A stretch of 14,596 nucleotides of DNA, taken from contig DAIDJQ010000119.1 of assembly GCA_027451305.1 (NCBI GenBank), positions 1-14,596 on the forward strand, written 5' to 3'. Below the pieces are notes generated by a model that saw only the letters and a list, made by a program, of their open reading frames with translations, searched no databases and was not told the DNA's origin. Below, piece by piece: positions 9,249 through 14,596 of this stretch. Within the stretch, counting starts at the first letter, position 1, and each line of letters starts with the position of its first letter. The position numbers and the translations under genes are program-made. The DNA comes from Cellulomonas sp. GTDB lineage: Bacteria > Actinomycetota > Actinomycetes > Actinomycetales > Cellulomonadaceae.

Positions 9249-9526
9249 GACGCCGCCTCGGGTGCGTCCAGGTCCCGGGAGAGCAGCTCGACGAGACCGT
9301 CGAGCACCTCCTCCGCGCGGGGGCCGTCGGCCGCCAGCGTGACCTGCGCGCCGAACGGCACGCCCAGTGACATCACCAGCAGGATGCTGGAGGCGTCCAC
9401 CGGGAGCCCGCCCTCGGGGGTGATGGTGACCGGTACCCCGCCGGCGGCGACCGCCTGGGTGAACAGCATCGCCGGACGGGCGTGCAGGCCCACCCGCGAC
9501 GCCACGGTGACAGTGCGCTCTGTCAT
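9245..9526 (-). CDS. ptsH: Phosphocarrier protein HPr
   Basis: Small cytoplasmic phosphocarrier that moves phosphate from enzyme I to the EIIA proteins. The product has 93 residues, slightly longer than the usual 85-90 because of an acidic/Ala tail. The active histidine is His15 in RVGLHARPA. The regulatory-serine region reads VDASSILLVMSLG, with Ser46 and Ser47 adjacent; Ser47 aligns with the Ser46 that HPr kinase modifies in Firmicutes. The start is ATG with AAAGGA at 9543-9538, 11 nt upstream. It begins 19 nt after the fruA stop and its own stop overlaps ptsI. HPr kinase is generally absent from actinobacteria, so serine phosphorylation is not implied. Confidence 0.95.
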   Translation of the reverse strand: MTERTVTVASRVGLHARPAMLFTQAVAAGGVPVTITPEGGLPVDASSILLVMSLGVPFGAQVTLAADGPRAEEVLDGLVELLSRDLDAPEAAS

Positions 9527-9545
9527 GTCGTCAATCGTCCTTTCG

Positions 9546-11093
9546 TCAGGAGATACGGCCGGCGGCGACCGGGCGGGCCGCCGGCTCGGAGGCGACGTCC
9601 GCGTCGGACCCGTGCCCGAGCTGCTTCATCGCGAGGACGGCCGCGGCGGACACCAGGGTGCCGATCACCAGGGCCAGCAGGAACAGCAGGGGCTTGCTGA
9701 TGAGCGCGAGCACCCAGATGCCGCCGTGGGGGGCGAGCTGGCCGCTGCCGAAGGCCATCACCAGGCCACCGGTCACCGCACCACCCAGCATGAACGACGG
9801 GATCATCCGCAGCGGGTCCGCCGCGGCGAACGGGATGGCACCCTCGGAGATGAACGAGGCACCGAGCAGCCAGGCCGACTTGCCGGACTCCCGCTCGTTC
9901 TCCGTCCACAGGGCCGGACGGACGACGGTCGCCAGCGCGACGGCGAGCGGCGGCACCATGCCGGCGGCCATCACGGCGGCCATCACCTTGGCAGGCGCCG
10001 ACGAGGTGCTGGCCGCGTTGGCCAGGCCCGTGGTGGCGAAGACGTAGGCCACCTTGTTCAGCGGGCCGCCGAGGTCGAAGCACATCATCAGGCCGAGGAT
10101 CACGCCGAGCAGCACCGCGCTGCCGCCGGACAGGCTGGACAGCCAGGACGACAGGCCGTCGTTGATCGCCTTCATCGGCGGGCCGATCACCAGGGCCGTC
10201 AGCACACCGACCACGGCGACGGACACCAGCGGGATCACCACCACCGGCATCACGCCGCGCACACCCTTCGGCACCTTCCAGCGGGAGATCCACAGGGCCA
10301 GGAAGCCACCGAGGAAGCCGGTGACGATGCCGCCGAGGAACCCGGCGCCGACGAGGCCGGCCGCGAAGCCGCCCACCATGCCGGGCACGATGCCGGGCCG
10401 GTCGGCGATGCCGTACGCGATGTACGCCGACAGCGCCGGGACCAGGAAGGCGAACGCCCACTTGCCGATCCAGAACAGCAGCACGGCCCACGCCTGCCCG
10501 GAGCCGACGGAGAACCCGTGCGCGATCCACTGGACGAACGCGGTGCCGTTGGTGCCGTCGACGACCTTCGTCACCTCGATGGCGCCGTTGGACGGCCAGG
10601 CGACCGTCGCGATCAGGAAGCCGATCGCGATTAGGATGCCGCCTGCCGCGACGAACGGGATCATGTACGACACGCCGGTCATCAGGTACTGCCGGATGCG
10701 GTGGCCGACCCCCACGGTGCGGGCGGGCGCCACGGGCACCGGCGCGACCGGCGCACCGGCGAGCGGCGCGGTGCCGGCGGCGCGGGCCGCCTCGACGGCT
10801 GCGACGGCCTGGGCGATCACGCCCGGCGCGTCGTGCACGGCCTTCTTCACGCCGACGTCCGTGATGGGCTTGCCGGCGAACCGCTCCTTGCCCTGCACCT
10901 CCAGGTCGGCGGCGTAGATCACGCCGTCCGCCTCGGCGATCAGCTGCGGGTCGAGCGGGACGGAACCCGCTGCGCCCTGGGTCTCCACGTGGACCTCGTG
11001 GCCGGCGGCCTTGCCCGCCTGCTCGAGGGCCTCCGCGGCCATGTACGTGTGGGCGATCCCCGTGGGGCACGAGGACACGGCGACGAACTTCAT
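9546..11093 (-). CDS. fruA: PTS fructose transporter, EIIBC component
   Basis: Membrane permease that imports fructose and phosphorylates it to fructose-1-phosphate. Residues 1 to about 100 are the EIIB-Fru domain, with the phosphocysteine Cys9 in SSCPTGIAHTYMAAEAL. An Ala/Pro-rich linker follows (about 102-126). From about 131 the EIIC membrane domain begins (HRIRQYLMTGVSYMIPFVAAGG) and continues through many hydrophobic segments to about 490. The conserved EIIC sugar-site loop reads SFISEGAIPFAAADP around Glu417. The product has 515 residues. There is no EIIA domain; that function is in the separate gene just upstream, whose stop overlaps this ATG by 4 nt (ATGA). AGAGGTGG near the end of the EIIA gene can serve as the ribosome site. 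Fructose specificity follows from domain family and from fruK next door. Confidence 0.94.
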   Translation of the reverse strand: MKFVAVSSCPTGIAHTYMAAEALEQAGKAAGHEVHVETQGAAGSVPLDPQLIAEADGVIYAADLEVQGKERFAGKPITDVGVKKAVHDAPGVIAQAVAAVEAARAAGTAPLAGAPVAPVPVAPARTVGVGHRIRQYLMTGVSYMIPFVAAGGILIAIGFLIATVAWPSNGAIEVTKVVDGTNGTAFVQWIAHGFSVGSGQAWAVLLFWIGKWAFAFLVPALSAYIAYGIADRPGIVPGMVGGFAAGLVGAGFLGGIVTGFLGGFLALWISRWKVPKGVRGVMPVVVIPLVSVAVVGVLTALVIGPPMKAINDGLSSWLSSLSGGSAVLLGVILGLMMCFDLGGPLNKVAYVFATTGLANAASTSSAPAKVMAAVMAAGMVPPLAVALATVVRPALWTENERESGKSAWLLGASFISEGAIPFAAADPLRMIPSFMLGGAVTGGLVMAFGSGQLAPHGGIWVLALISKPLLFLLALVIGTLVSAAAVLAMKQLGHGSDADVASEPAARPVAAGRIS

Positions 11094-11545
11094 GCTGGCA
11101 CCACCTCTCGGGTGACGATGTCGGCCACGGTGGCGGCATCGGGGGCGTCGATCAGCGACTGGCGGAACTCGGGGTGCACCAGGCGGCGCGCGAGCGCAGC
11201 GAGGATCTTCAGGTGGTCGGCGTCGCCCGAGGCGGGCGCCGCGATCAGGAAGACGAGCGTGGCGGGGCCGTCGGGCGCCCCGAAGTCGACACCGGCCGGC
11301 ACCTTGCCCAGGGCCAGGCTCGGAACGGTGACGAACTGCGACCGTGCGTGCGGCAGGCCGATGCCGCCGGGCATGCCGGTCGCCATCTGCGCCTCGCGCG
11401 CCTTGACGTCGGCGGCGAACCCGTCCGCGTCGGTGACGCGGCCGGCGGCCACCAGCTTGTCGATGAGCTGACGGACGACGTCGTCCCGGTCGGTGGCGAC
11501 CACGTCGACGGCGAAGAGGTCGGGGATGATCAACGAGGTGCTCAC
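11090..11545 (-). CDS. PTS fructose EIIA component (fructose/mannitol-type, stand-alone)
   Basis: Cytoplasmic phosphocarrier that accepts phosphate from HPr on a histidine and hands it to the EIIB cysteine of the adjacent permease. The 151-residue product is a single EIIA type-2 domain. Active His66 lies in GGIGLPHARSQFV, preceded by REAQMATGMP. Other family features are PATLVFLIAAP, HLKILAALARRL and a C-terminal IVTREVV. The GTG start at 11545 is 1 nt after the fruK stop, with AAGGAG about 7 nt upstream inside the fruK 3' end. The stop overlaps fruA. Keeping EIIA apart from EIIBC differs from organisms with fused EIIABC or an EIIA-HPr fusion. The IPHARS-type site groups it with the fructose rather than the mannitol branch. 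Confidence 0.92.
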   Translation of the reverse strand: MSTSLIIPDLFAVDVVATDRDDVVRQLIDKLVAAGRVTDADGFAADVKAREAQMATGMPGGIGLPHARSQFVTVPSLALGKVPAGVDFGAPDGPATLVFLIAAPASGDADHLKILAALARRLVHPEFRQSLIDAPDAATVADIVTREVVPA

Positions 11546-11546
11546 G

Positions 11547-12494
11547 TCACAGCTCCTTCAGGGCGAGGCGGGGATCGGGACTCTCGACGACGCGGACGGC
11601 GTCCACGTCGACATCAGCGGGGTCGGGCACGGCGGTGCCGGGCATCATGACGGCGGCCCGTCCCCAGGCGACCGCCGCGCGCAGCCGCTCGCCGGGGGTG
11701 CCGGCGGCGCCGAGGTACCCCGCGAGCGTGGTGTCGCCGGCGCCGACGGTGGACAGCGGGACCAGCGCCGGACCACCGGCCCACCAGGTGCCCTCGTCCA
11801 GCACGAGCAGCGCCCCGTGGGCACCGAGGCTGACCAGCACCGCGCTGGTGCCGGCGCTCATCACCTCGCGGGCTGCGCCGACCACGTCGCCGACGGTGCT
11901 CAGCTCACGGCCCACCAGGTCCGCCAGCTCCTCGTCGTTCGGCTTGACCAGGCACAGCCCGCCCGCGCGCACGGCGCGGGTGAACGGCGTGCCCGAGGTG
12001 TCGAGCACCAACGGCACGCCGTAGCGGGCCGCGAGCCCGGCGAGCCGGACGAAGAAGGCGTCACCGGCACCGGCCGGGAGGCTGCCCGCGGCCACCAGGG
12101 CGGCGGGCCGGCTGGTCAGCTCGGCCTCGACAGCCGCGAGCAGGGCGTCCACCTCCGCCGCGGACAGCTGCGGACCGGGGGCGTTGACCTTGGTGGTGGT
12201 CCCCCGGGAGTCGACGAGGGTGAGGTTTGTCCGCGTGTCCCCCGCGATCGGCACGGGCACCGCCGGCACGCCGTGCTCGTGCAGCAGCCGCACCAGGTAG
12301 TCGCCGTCCGCACCGCCGACCGGCAGCACCGCCCGGGTCTCGACGCCCTGGCGTGCCAGCACCCGGGACACGTTGATGCCCTTGCCGCCCGGGTGCACGT
12401 GCGCGGCGTGCGCACGGTTGACCTCGCCGACCTCGAGACGGTCGACGTCCAGCGCCCGGTCGAGGCTGGGGTTGGGGGTGAGTGTGACGATCAT
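11547..12494 (-). CDS. fruK: 1-phosphofructokinase
   Basis: Phosphorylates fructose-1-phosphate with ATP to fructose-1,6-bisphosphate, the step that passes PTS-imported fructose into glycolysis. The 315-residue product is a PfkB/ribokinase-fold sugar kinase. The N-terminus MIVTLTPNPSLDRAL is typical of FruK. The PfkB glycine motif HPGGKGINVSRVL spans 34-46, VKPNDEEL spans 183-190, and the second signature STVGAGDTTLAGYL carries the catalytic base Asp254. The ATG start overlaps the stop of the upstream regulator (ATGA, 4 nt), and the stop lies 1 nt before the EIIA start. Tagatose-6-P kinase belongs to the same fold, but the gene neighbourhood makes fructose-1-P the best substrate. Confidence 0.95.
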   Translation of the reverse strand: MIVTLTPNPSLDRALDVDRLEVGEVNRAHAAHVHPGGKGINVSRVLARQGVETRAVLPVGGADGDYLVRLLHEHGVPAVPVPIAGDTRTNLTLVDSRGTTTKVNAPGPQLSAAEVDALLAAVEAELTSRPAALVAAGSLPAGAGDAFFVRLAGLAARYGVPLVLDTSGTPFTRAVRAGGLCLVKPNDEELADLVGRELSTVGDVVGAAREVMSAGTSAVLVSLGAHGALLVLDEGTWWAGGPALVPLSTVGAGDTTLAGYLGAAGTPGERLRAAVAWGRAAVMMPGTAVPDPADVDVDAVRVVESPDPRLALKEL

Positions 12495-13252
12495 GCGCGC
12501 ACCACCCGAAGGCCGACGGACTCGAGCTCCTCGGCGAGCTCGGGGTCCACCCCCGCGTCGGTGATCAGCGTGTCCACGGCGCCGATGGGCGCCACGTGCA
12601 CGAAGTCGGCGCGGCCCACCTTCGTGTGGTCCGCCAGCACCACGGTCCGTCGGGCGGCTGCGACGAGCGCCCGCTTCACGGACGCCTCGGCCAGGTCCGG
12701 CGTGGTCAGCCCGTGCTCGACGCTGATGCCGTTGGTGCCGAGGAAGGCGACGTCGGCGTGGATGTCGGACAGGTCCCGCAGCGCCCAGGTGCCGACCGCC
12801 GCGAGCGTCCGGCCGCGGACCGTGCCACCCACCAGGTGCAACGTGATCCCCGACCGTGTGGCCAGCACCGTGGCGACCGGCAGGGCGTGCGTGACCACCG
12901 TGAGCTCGCGGTCGGTGGGCAGCAGCTCGGCGAGCCGGACGGTCGTGGTGCCGGCGTCCAGGATGATGGCGCCGCCGTCGGGCAGCTCGTCGAGCGCCGC
13001 CTTCGCGATCCGCTCCTTCTCCCCGGAGAGCACGCCCTCGCGGTCGGCGATGCCGGGCTCGAAGCCCAGCCGCTCCACGGGGATGGCGCCGCCGTGCACC
13101 CGTCGCACCAGGCCGTGCCGCTCGAGGGCGGTCAGGTCGCGGCGCACGGTCTCGGGTGTGACGTCGAGCTCGAGCGCGAGCGAGCCGACGTCGACCCGTC
13201 CTTCGCTGCGCGCCCTCGCCAAGATCTGCTGGTGACGCTCCGGTGCGTACAC
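12491..13252 (-). CDS. DeoR-family transcriptional regulator, probable FruR-type repressor of the fru operon
   Basis: The 253-residue product has the usual DeoR family length. Residues 1-57 form a winged helix-turn-helix: YAPERHQQILARARSEGRV, then LALELDVTPETVRRDLTALE and VRRVHGGA. Residues about 75-235 form the sugar-phosphate-sensing domain, with DAGTTTVRLAELL, VTHALPVATVL, HLVGGTVRGRT, AFLGTNGISVEHGLTTPDL and VVLADHTKVGRADF. The open frame continues far upstream, but the GTG at 13252 is preferred because family homology begins at MYAPERHQ and GGAG stands a few nt before it. It is first in the operon and its stop overlaps fruK, so it is likely autoregulated. By family knowledge the effector would be fructose-1-P or fructose-1,6-bisphosphate; that is inference, and the name FruR rests on context. 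Confidence 0.9.
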   Translation of the reverse strand: MYAPERHQQILARARSEGRVDVGSLALELDVTPETVRRDLTALERHGLVRRVHGGAIPVERLGFEPGIADREGVLSGEKERIAKAALDELPDGGAIILDAGTTTVRLAELLPTDRELTVVTHALPVATVLATRSGITLHLVGGTVRGRTLAAVGTWALRDLSDIHADVAFLGTNGISVEHGLTTPDLAEASVKRALVAAARRTVVLADHTKVGRADFVHVAPIGAVDTLITDAGVDPELAEELESVGLRVVRA

Positions 13253-13306
13253 GGCGACTCCGTCGTCCTCATGCCGGCCGGGCCCCGTGCCGCGTCCGTT
13301 CGAGAC

Positions 13307-13335
13307 AGACTTCCGCTCGCTGTCCGTATTGTCAA
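13307..13335 (-). promoter_or_regulatory. Predicted sigma-70-type promoter of the fru-pts operon
   Basis: The minus strand has a perfect -35 hexamer TTGACA (13335-13330), a 17-nt spacer and AAGTCT (13312-13307) as a -10 with the conserved second A and last T. Transcription would start near 13300, giving an untranslated leader of about 48 nt before the GTG at 13252. It is the best promoter match I found in the window. Confidence 0.62.
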
Positions 13336-13341
13336 CCACAA
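13329..13341 (-). promoter_or_regulatory. Candidate operator overlapping the -35 box
   Basis: TTGTGGTTGACAA on the minus strand is an inverted repeat TTGT-n5-ACAA lying across the -35 hexamer. A repressor bound here would block polymerase, as expected for an autoregulating DeoR protein. The arms are only 4 bp, so chance occurrence is possible. Confidence 0.3.
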
Positions 13342-13424
13342 CCAAGCACATTCGGACCGACTCGGATCTGATCGGGCACCCAAGCCGCTCATGCCGGGCC
13401 CTAGGTCCTAGATCGCGAGGGCGT

Positions 13425-13455
13425 CCGGACATTTGGAACCCTCCTCGATGTCCGG
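13425..13455. repeat. Inverted repeat CCGGACAT ... ATGTCCGG upstream of the fru promoter
   Basis: Perfect 8-bp arms (13425-13432 and 13448-13455) are separated by 15 nt, so equivalent positions are 23 nt apart, about two helical turns. The left arm sits in the self-palindrome GTCCGGAC (13423-13430). The spacing suits a dimeric regulator site better than a terminator, but no protein can be assigned. Confidence 0.4.
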
Positions 13456-13601
13456 GACGGTGGGATCGCAACCGCACCGGGTCCCGACCCGTCCACATCG
13501 ACGTCACCACACGGAGCAGCGTCCCGCGCCTGGCTCCGTCCCGCACGACGAGCGGACCGCGCCGCGAACCCCCCGGCCGACCGCCGTGGCGCTCCCGTGA
13601 C

Positions 13602-13682
13602 ACGCCGAGGGGCGCCGCGGTCGCGGTGCGCAGGACCTTCTGGAGTGGTCCTGCGCACCACGGCCGCGACGCCCCTCGACGT
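13602..13682 (-). terminator. Very long hairpin ending the mtl operon
   Basis: The 32-nt arms 13606-13637 and 13647-13678 surround a 9-nt loop, with 29 Watson-Crick pairs. Across one mismatch, three more pairs extend the stem to 13602/13682. In minus-strand RNA two of the three imperfect arm positions become G-U wobbles and one is C-A. In plus-strand RNA two would be C-A mismatches. This bias fits use by the minus-strand mtl transcript, whose last stop is at 13725. A smaller 7-bp hairpin (13688-13711) lies between that stop and this structure. Confidence 0.78.
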
Positions 13683-13724
13683 CGACCCCCGGGCTGCGTC
13701 ACCGGCCCGGGAGCCGTCGCCCGG

Positions 13725-14165
13725 TCAGTCCGCGTTCACCGCCGAGATGAGGTCGAACAGCTCGCCCGCATCCTTGACCTCGAGCACGCGTGCCGCCTGC
13801 TCGGGATCGGCGAAGACGAGGGCGATCCGGGACAGGATCGCCAGGTGCTCGTCGCCCACGCCGGCGATGCCGACCACGACGCGCACCGGCTTGTCCGGCC
13901 CCCACTCGATCGGCTGGTCGTACCGCACCAGGCACAGGGCGGACCGGATGATCTGCCCCTTCGACTCGTCGGTCCCGTGCGGGATGGCCAGGAAGCTGCC
14001 CATGTACGTGGACATGGACCTCTCCCGCTCGGCCATCGCCTCCACGTAGGCCGGCGTGACCGCCCCGGCACCGACCAGGAGCTCACCGGCCTCCCGGATG
14101 GCCTCGTCCTTGGTCCGGGCCGTGCCCGGCACCACGACGAGGTCCCGGGTGAGGACGTCCGTCAC
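13725..14165 (-). CDS. mtlF: PTS mannitol-specific EIIA component
   Basis: Soluble phosphocarrier that passes phosphate from HPr to the mannitol EIIB domain encoded just upstream. The 146-residue product is a single EIIA type-2 domain of normal size. Active His63 lies in GSFLAIPHGTDESKG, the mannitol-type signature, compared with GIGLPHARS in the fructose EIIA of this window. Other features are AMAERERSMSTYMG, VRVVVGIAGVGDEHLAILS and a C-terminal ELFDLISAVN. The GTG start overlaps the mtlA stop (GTGA, 4 nt) and has AGGAG at 14176-14172, 6 nt upstream. It is the last gene of its operon, followed by the long hairpin. Mannitol rather than another hexitol is inferred from similarity to known MtlF/MtlA sequences. 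Confidence 0.92.
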   Translation of the reverse strand: MTDVLTRDLVVVPGTARTKDEAIREAGELLVGAGAVTPAYVEAMAERERSMSTYMGSFLAIPHGTDESKGQIIRSALCLVRYDQPIEWGPDKPVRVVVGIAGVGDEHLAILSRIALVFADPEQAARVLEVKDAGELFDLISAVNAD

Positions 14166-14596
14166 GAGGCGCTCCTGTCGCCGGCCGTCGCCGCCGACGC
14201 CTTCGCTTCCTCGACCACCGCGTCGTAGACGGGGCTGGACAGGAAGTTGTCGACGGACAGGTGACGGGAGGTCGGTGCGTGCCGCTTGGCGCGATCGGTC
14301 AGCTCGCTCTGGCTGATCACGATGTCCGCGCCGTCCTCCAGGTTCGCGACGGCCTTGTTGACCACGGTGACGTCCGTCAGCCCGGCCTTCCGCAGCTTGT
14401 CGCGCAGGATGCTCGCGCCCATCGCGGACGACCCCATGCCGGCGTCGCACGCGAAGATGATCGAGCGGATCGGCCCGGCAGCGACCAGGGTCGACGCCCC
14501 GGCACCGGCCGCACCGGTCAGCGAGCCGAGCGCGCTGCTCGACTTGCCCTTGTTGGCCTCGGTCTGGGCGATCGCGGCGCTGAGGTCCCCGCTCTC
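14162..14596 (-). CDS. mtlA: PTS mannitol transporter EIICB, C-terminal part only
   Basis: The open frame runs in from the right edge with no start, giving the last 144 residues of the protein. The first 43 or so are a Ser/Ala/Gly-rich linker. Then comes the EIIB domain with RSIIFACDAGMGSSAMGA, whose phosphocysteine is residue 50 of the fragment (codon 14449-14447). It accepts phosphate from EIIA and passes it to mannitol bound by the EIIC membrane domain, which must lie beyond the window. Later features are LRKAGLTDVTVVNKAV, DIVISQSELTDRA and a C-terminal SSPVYDAVVEE, all typical of MtlA. There is no fused EIIA; the next gene supplies it. The true start lies within the larger gene, so the internal ATG at 14437 should not be used as a start. 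Confidence 0.93.
   Translation of the reverse strand, partial: ESGDLSAAIAQTEANKGKSSSALGSLTGAAGAGASTLVAAGPIRSIIFACDAGMGSSAMGASILRDKLRKAGLTDVTVVNKAVANLEDGADIVISQSELTDRAKRHAPTSRHLSVDNFLSSPVYDAVVEEAKASAATAGDRSAS

Larger units (their letters stand above)
13253..13605. other. Noncoding control region upstream of the fru operon
   Basis: No credible gene was found on either strand: open frames here have no family-like protein sequence or ribosome site. The part nearest the regulator gene, about 13310-13380, is visibly richer in A and T than its surroundings and holds the predicted promoter and a candidate operator. Further out are a CTAGG-T-CCTAG inverted repeat (13401-13411), a small CCGA-C-TCGG palindrome (13357-13365) and the CCGGACAT/ATGTCCGG pair. 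About 13460-13605 is plain GC-rich sequence in which I see nothing specific. Confidence 0.65.

Noticed and set aside
13606..13678. Long inverted repeat as an insertion-sequence end, MITE or CRISPR-like unit
   Set aside because: There is a single copy in the window, no target-site duplication or transposase, no spacer-repeat periodicity, and the position just after an operon fits a terminator.
13253..13702. N-terminal extension of the DeoR regulator by about 150 residues
   Set aside because: The extension has no family similarity, runs through the predicted promoter and the long hairpin's edge, and the normal DeoR length is reached from 13252.
1..14596. tRNA, rRNA, riboswitch, phage or defence genes
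   Set aside because: Nearly all of the window is accounted for by recognised metabolic and transport genes. I saw no tRNA cloverleaf, known riboswitch core, integrase, transposase or toxin-antitoxin pair in the gaps.

Overview
The window comes from a very GC-rich chromosome with strong G/C third-position bias and frequent GTG starts. The gene set is a phosphoketolase plus Pta/AckA pathway, a fructose PTS operon that carries ptsH and ptsI, a separate mannitol PTS, and a GabD2-type dehydrogenase. This fits an actinobacterium, most plausibly in the Micrococcales (a Cellulomonas-like organism). That placement is inference from gene content and composition, not from a marker gene.

Layout. (1) 1-5558, plus strand: the 3' nine-tenths of phosphoketolase (xfp), then pta and ackA, which overlap by 4 nt. 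Phosphoketolase makes acetyl-phosphate from xylulose-5-P or fructose-6-P. AckA turns it into acetate plus ATP, and Pta interconverts it with acetyl-CoA. Perfect 15-bp hairpins follow xfp and ackA. (2) 5707-7362, minus strand: a single GabD2-like aldehyde dehydrogenase that converges with ackA and appears to be transcribed leaderlessly. (3) 7533-13252, minus strand: a compact six-gene operon in the order DeoR-family regulator, fruK, fructose EIIA, fructose EIIBC (fruA), ptsH (HPr), ptsI (enzyme I). Four of the five junctions overlap by 4 nt or are 1 nt apart. A nested hairpin follows ptsI. The operon encodes a complete phosphorelay from PEP to fructose, plus the kinase that commits fructose-1-P to glycolysis as fructose-1,6-bisphosphate. 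(4) 13253-13724: a noncoding region with a good promoter for the fru operon, candidate operators, and a very long hairpin that ends the next operon. (5) 13725-14596, minus strand: mannitol-type EIIA (mtlF) and the C-terminal EIIB end of mannitol EIICB (mtlA), which runs off the window.

How it fits together: PTS sugars enter as fructose-1-P or mannitol-1-P and feed the fructose-phosphate pool. Fructose-6-P is also a substrate of many phosphoketolases, so sugar uptake and the acetyl-phosphate/acetate overflow route sit side by side. Most of this is well-known biology. I see no sign of a new defence, mobile or RNA-guided system. The points worth a second look are regulatory: the strand-biased long hairpins, the hairpin between xfp and pta, the putative leaderless promoter, the fru operator candidates, and general PTS genes placed under a fructose-type regulator.
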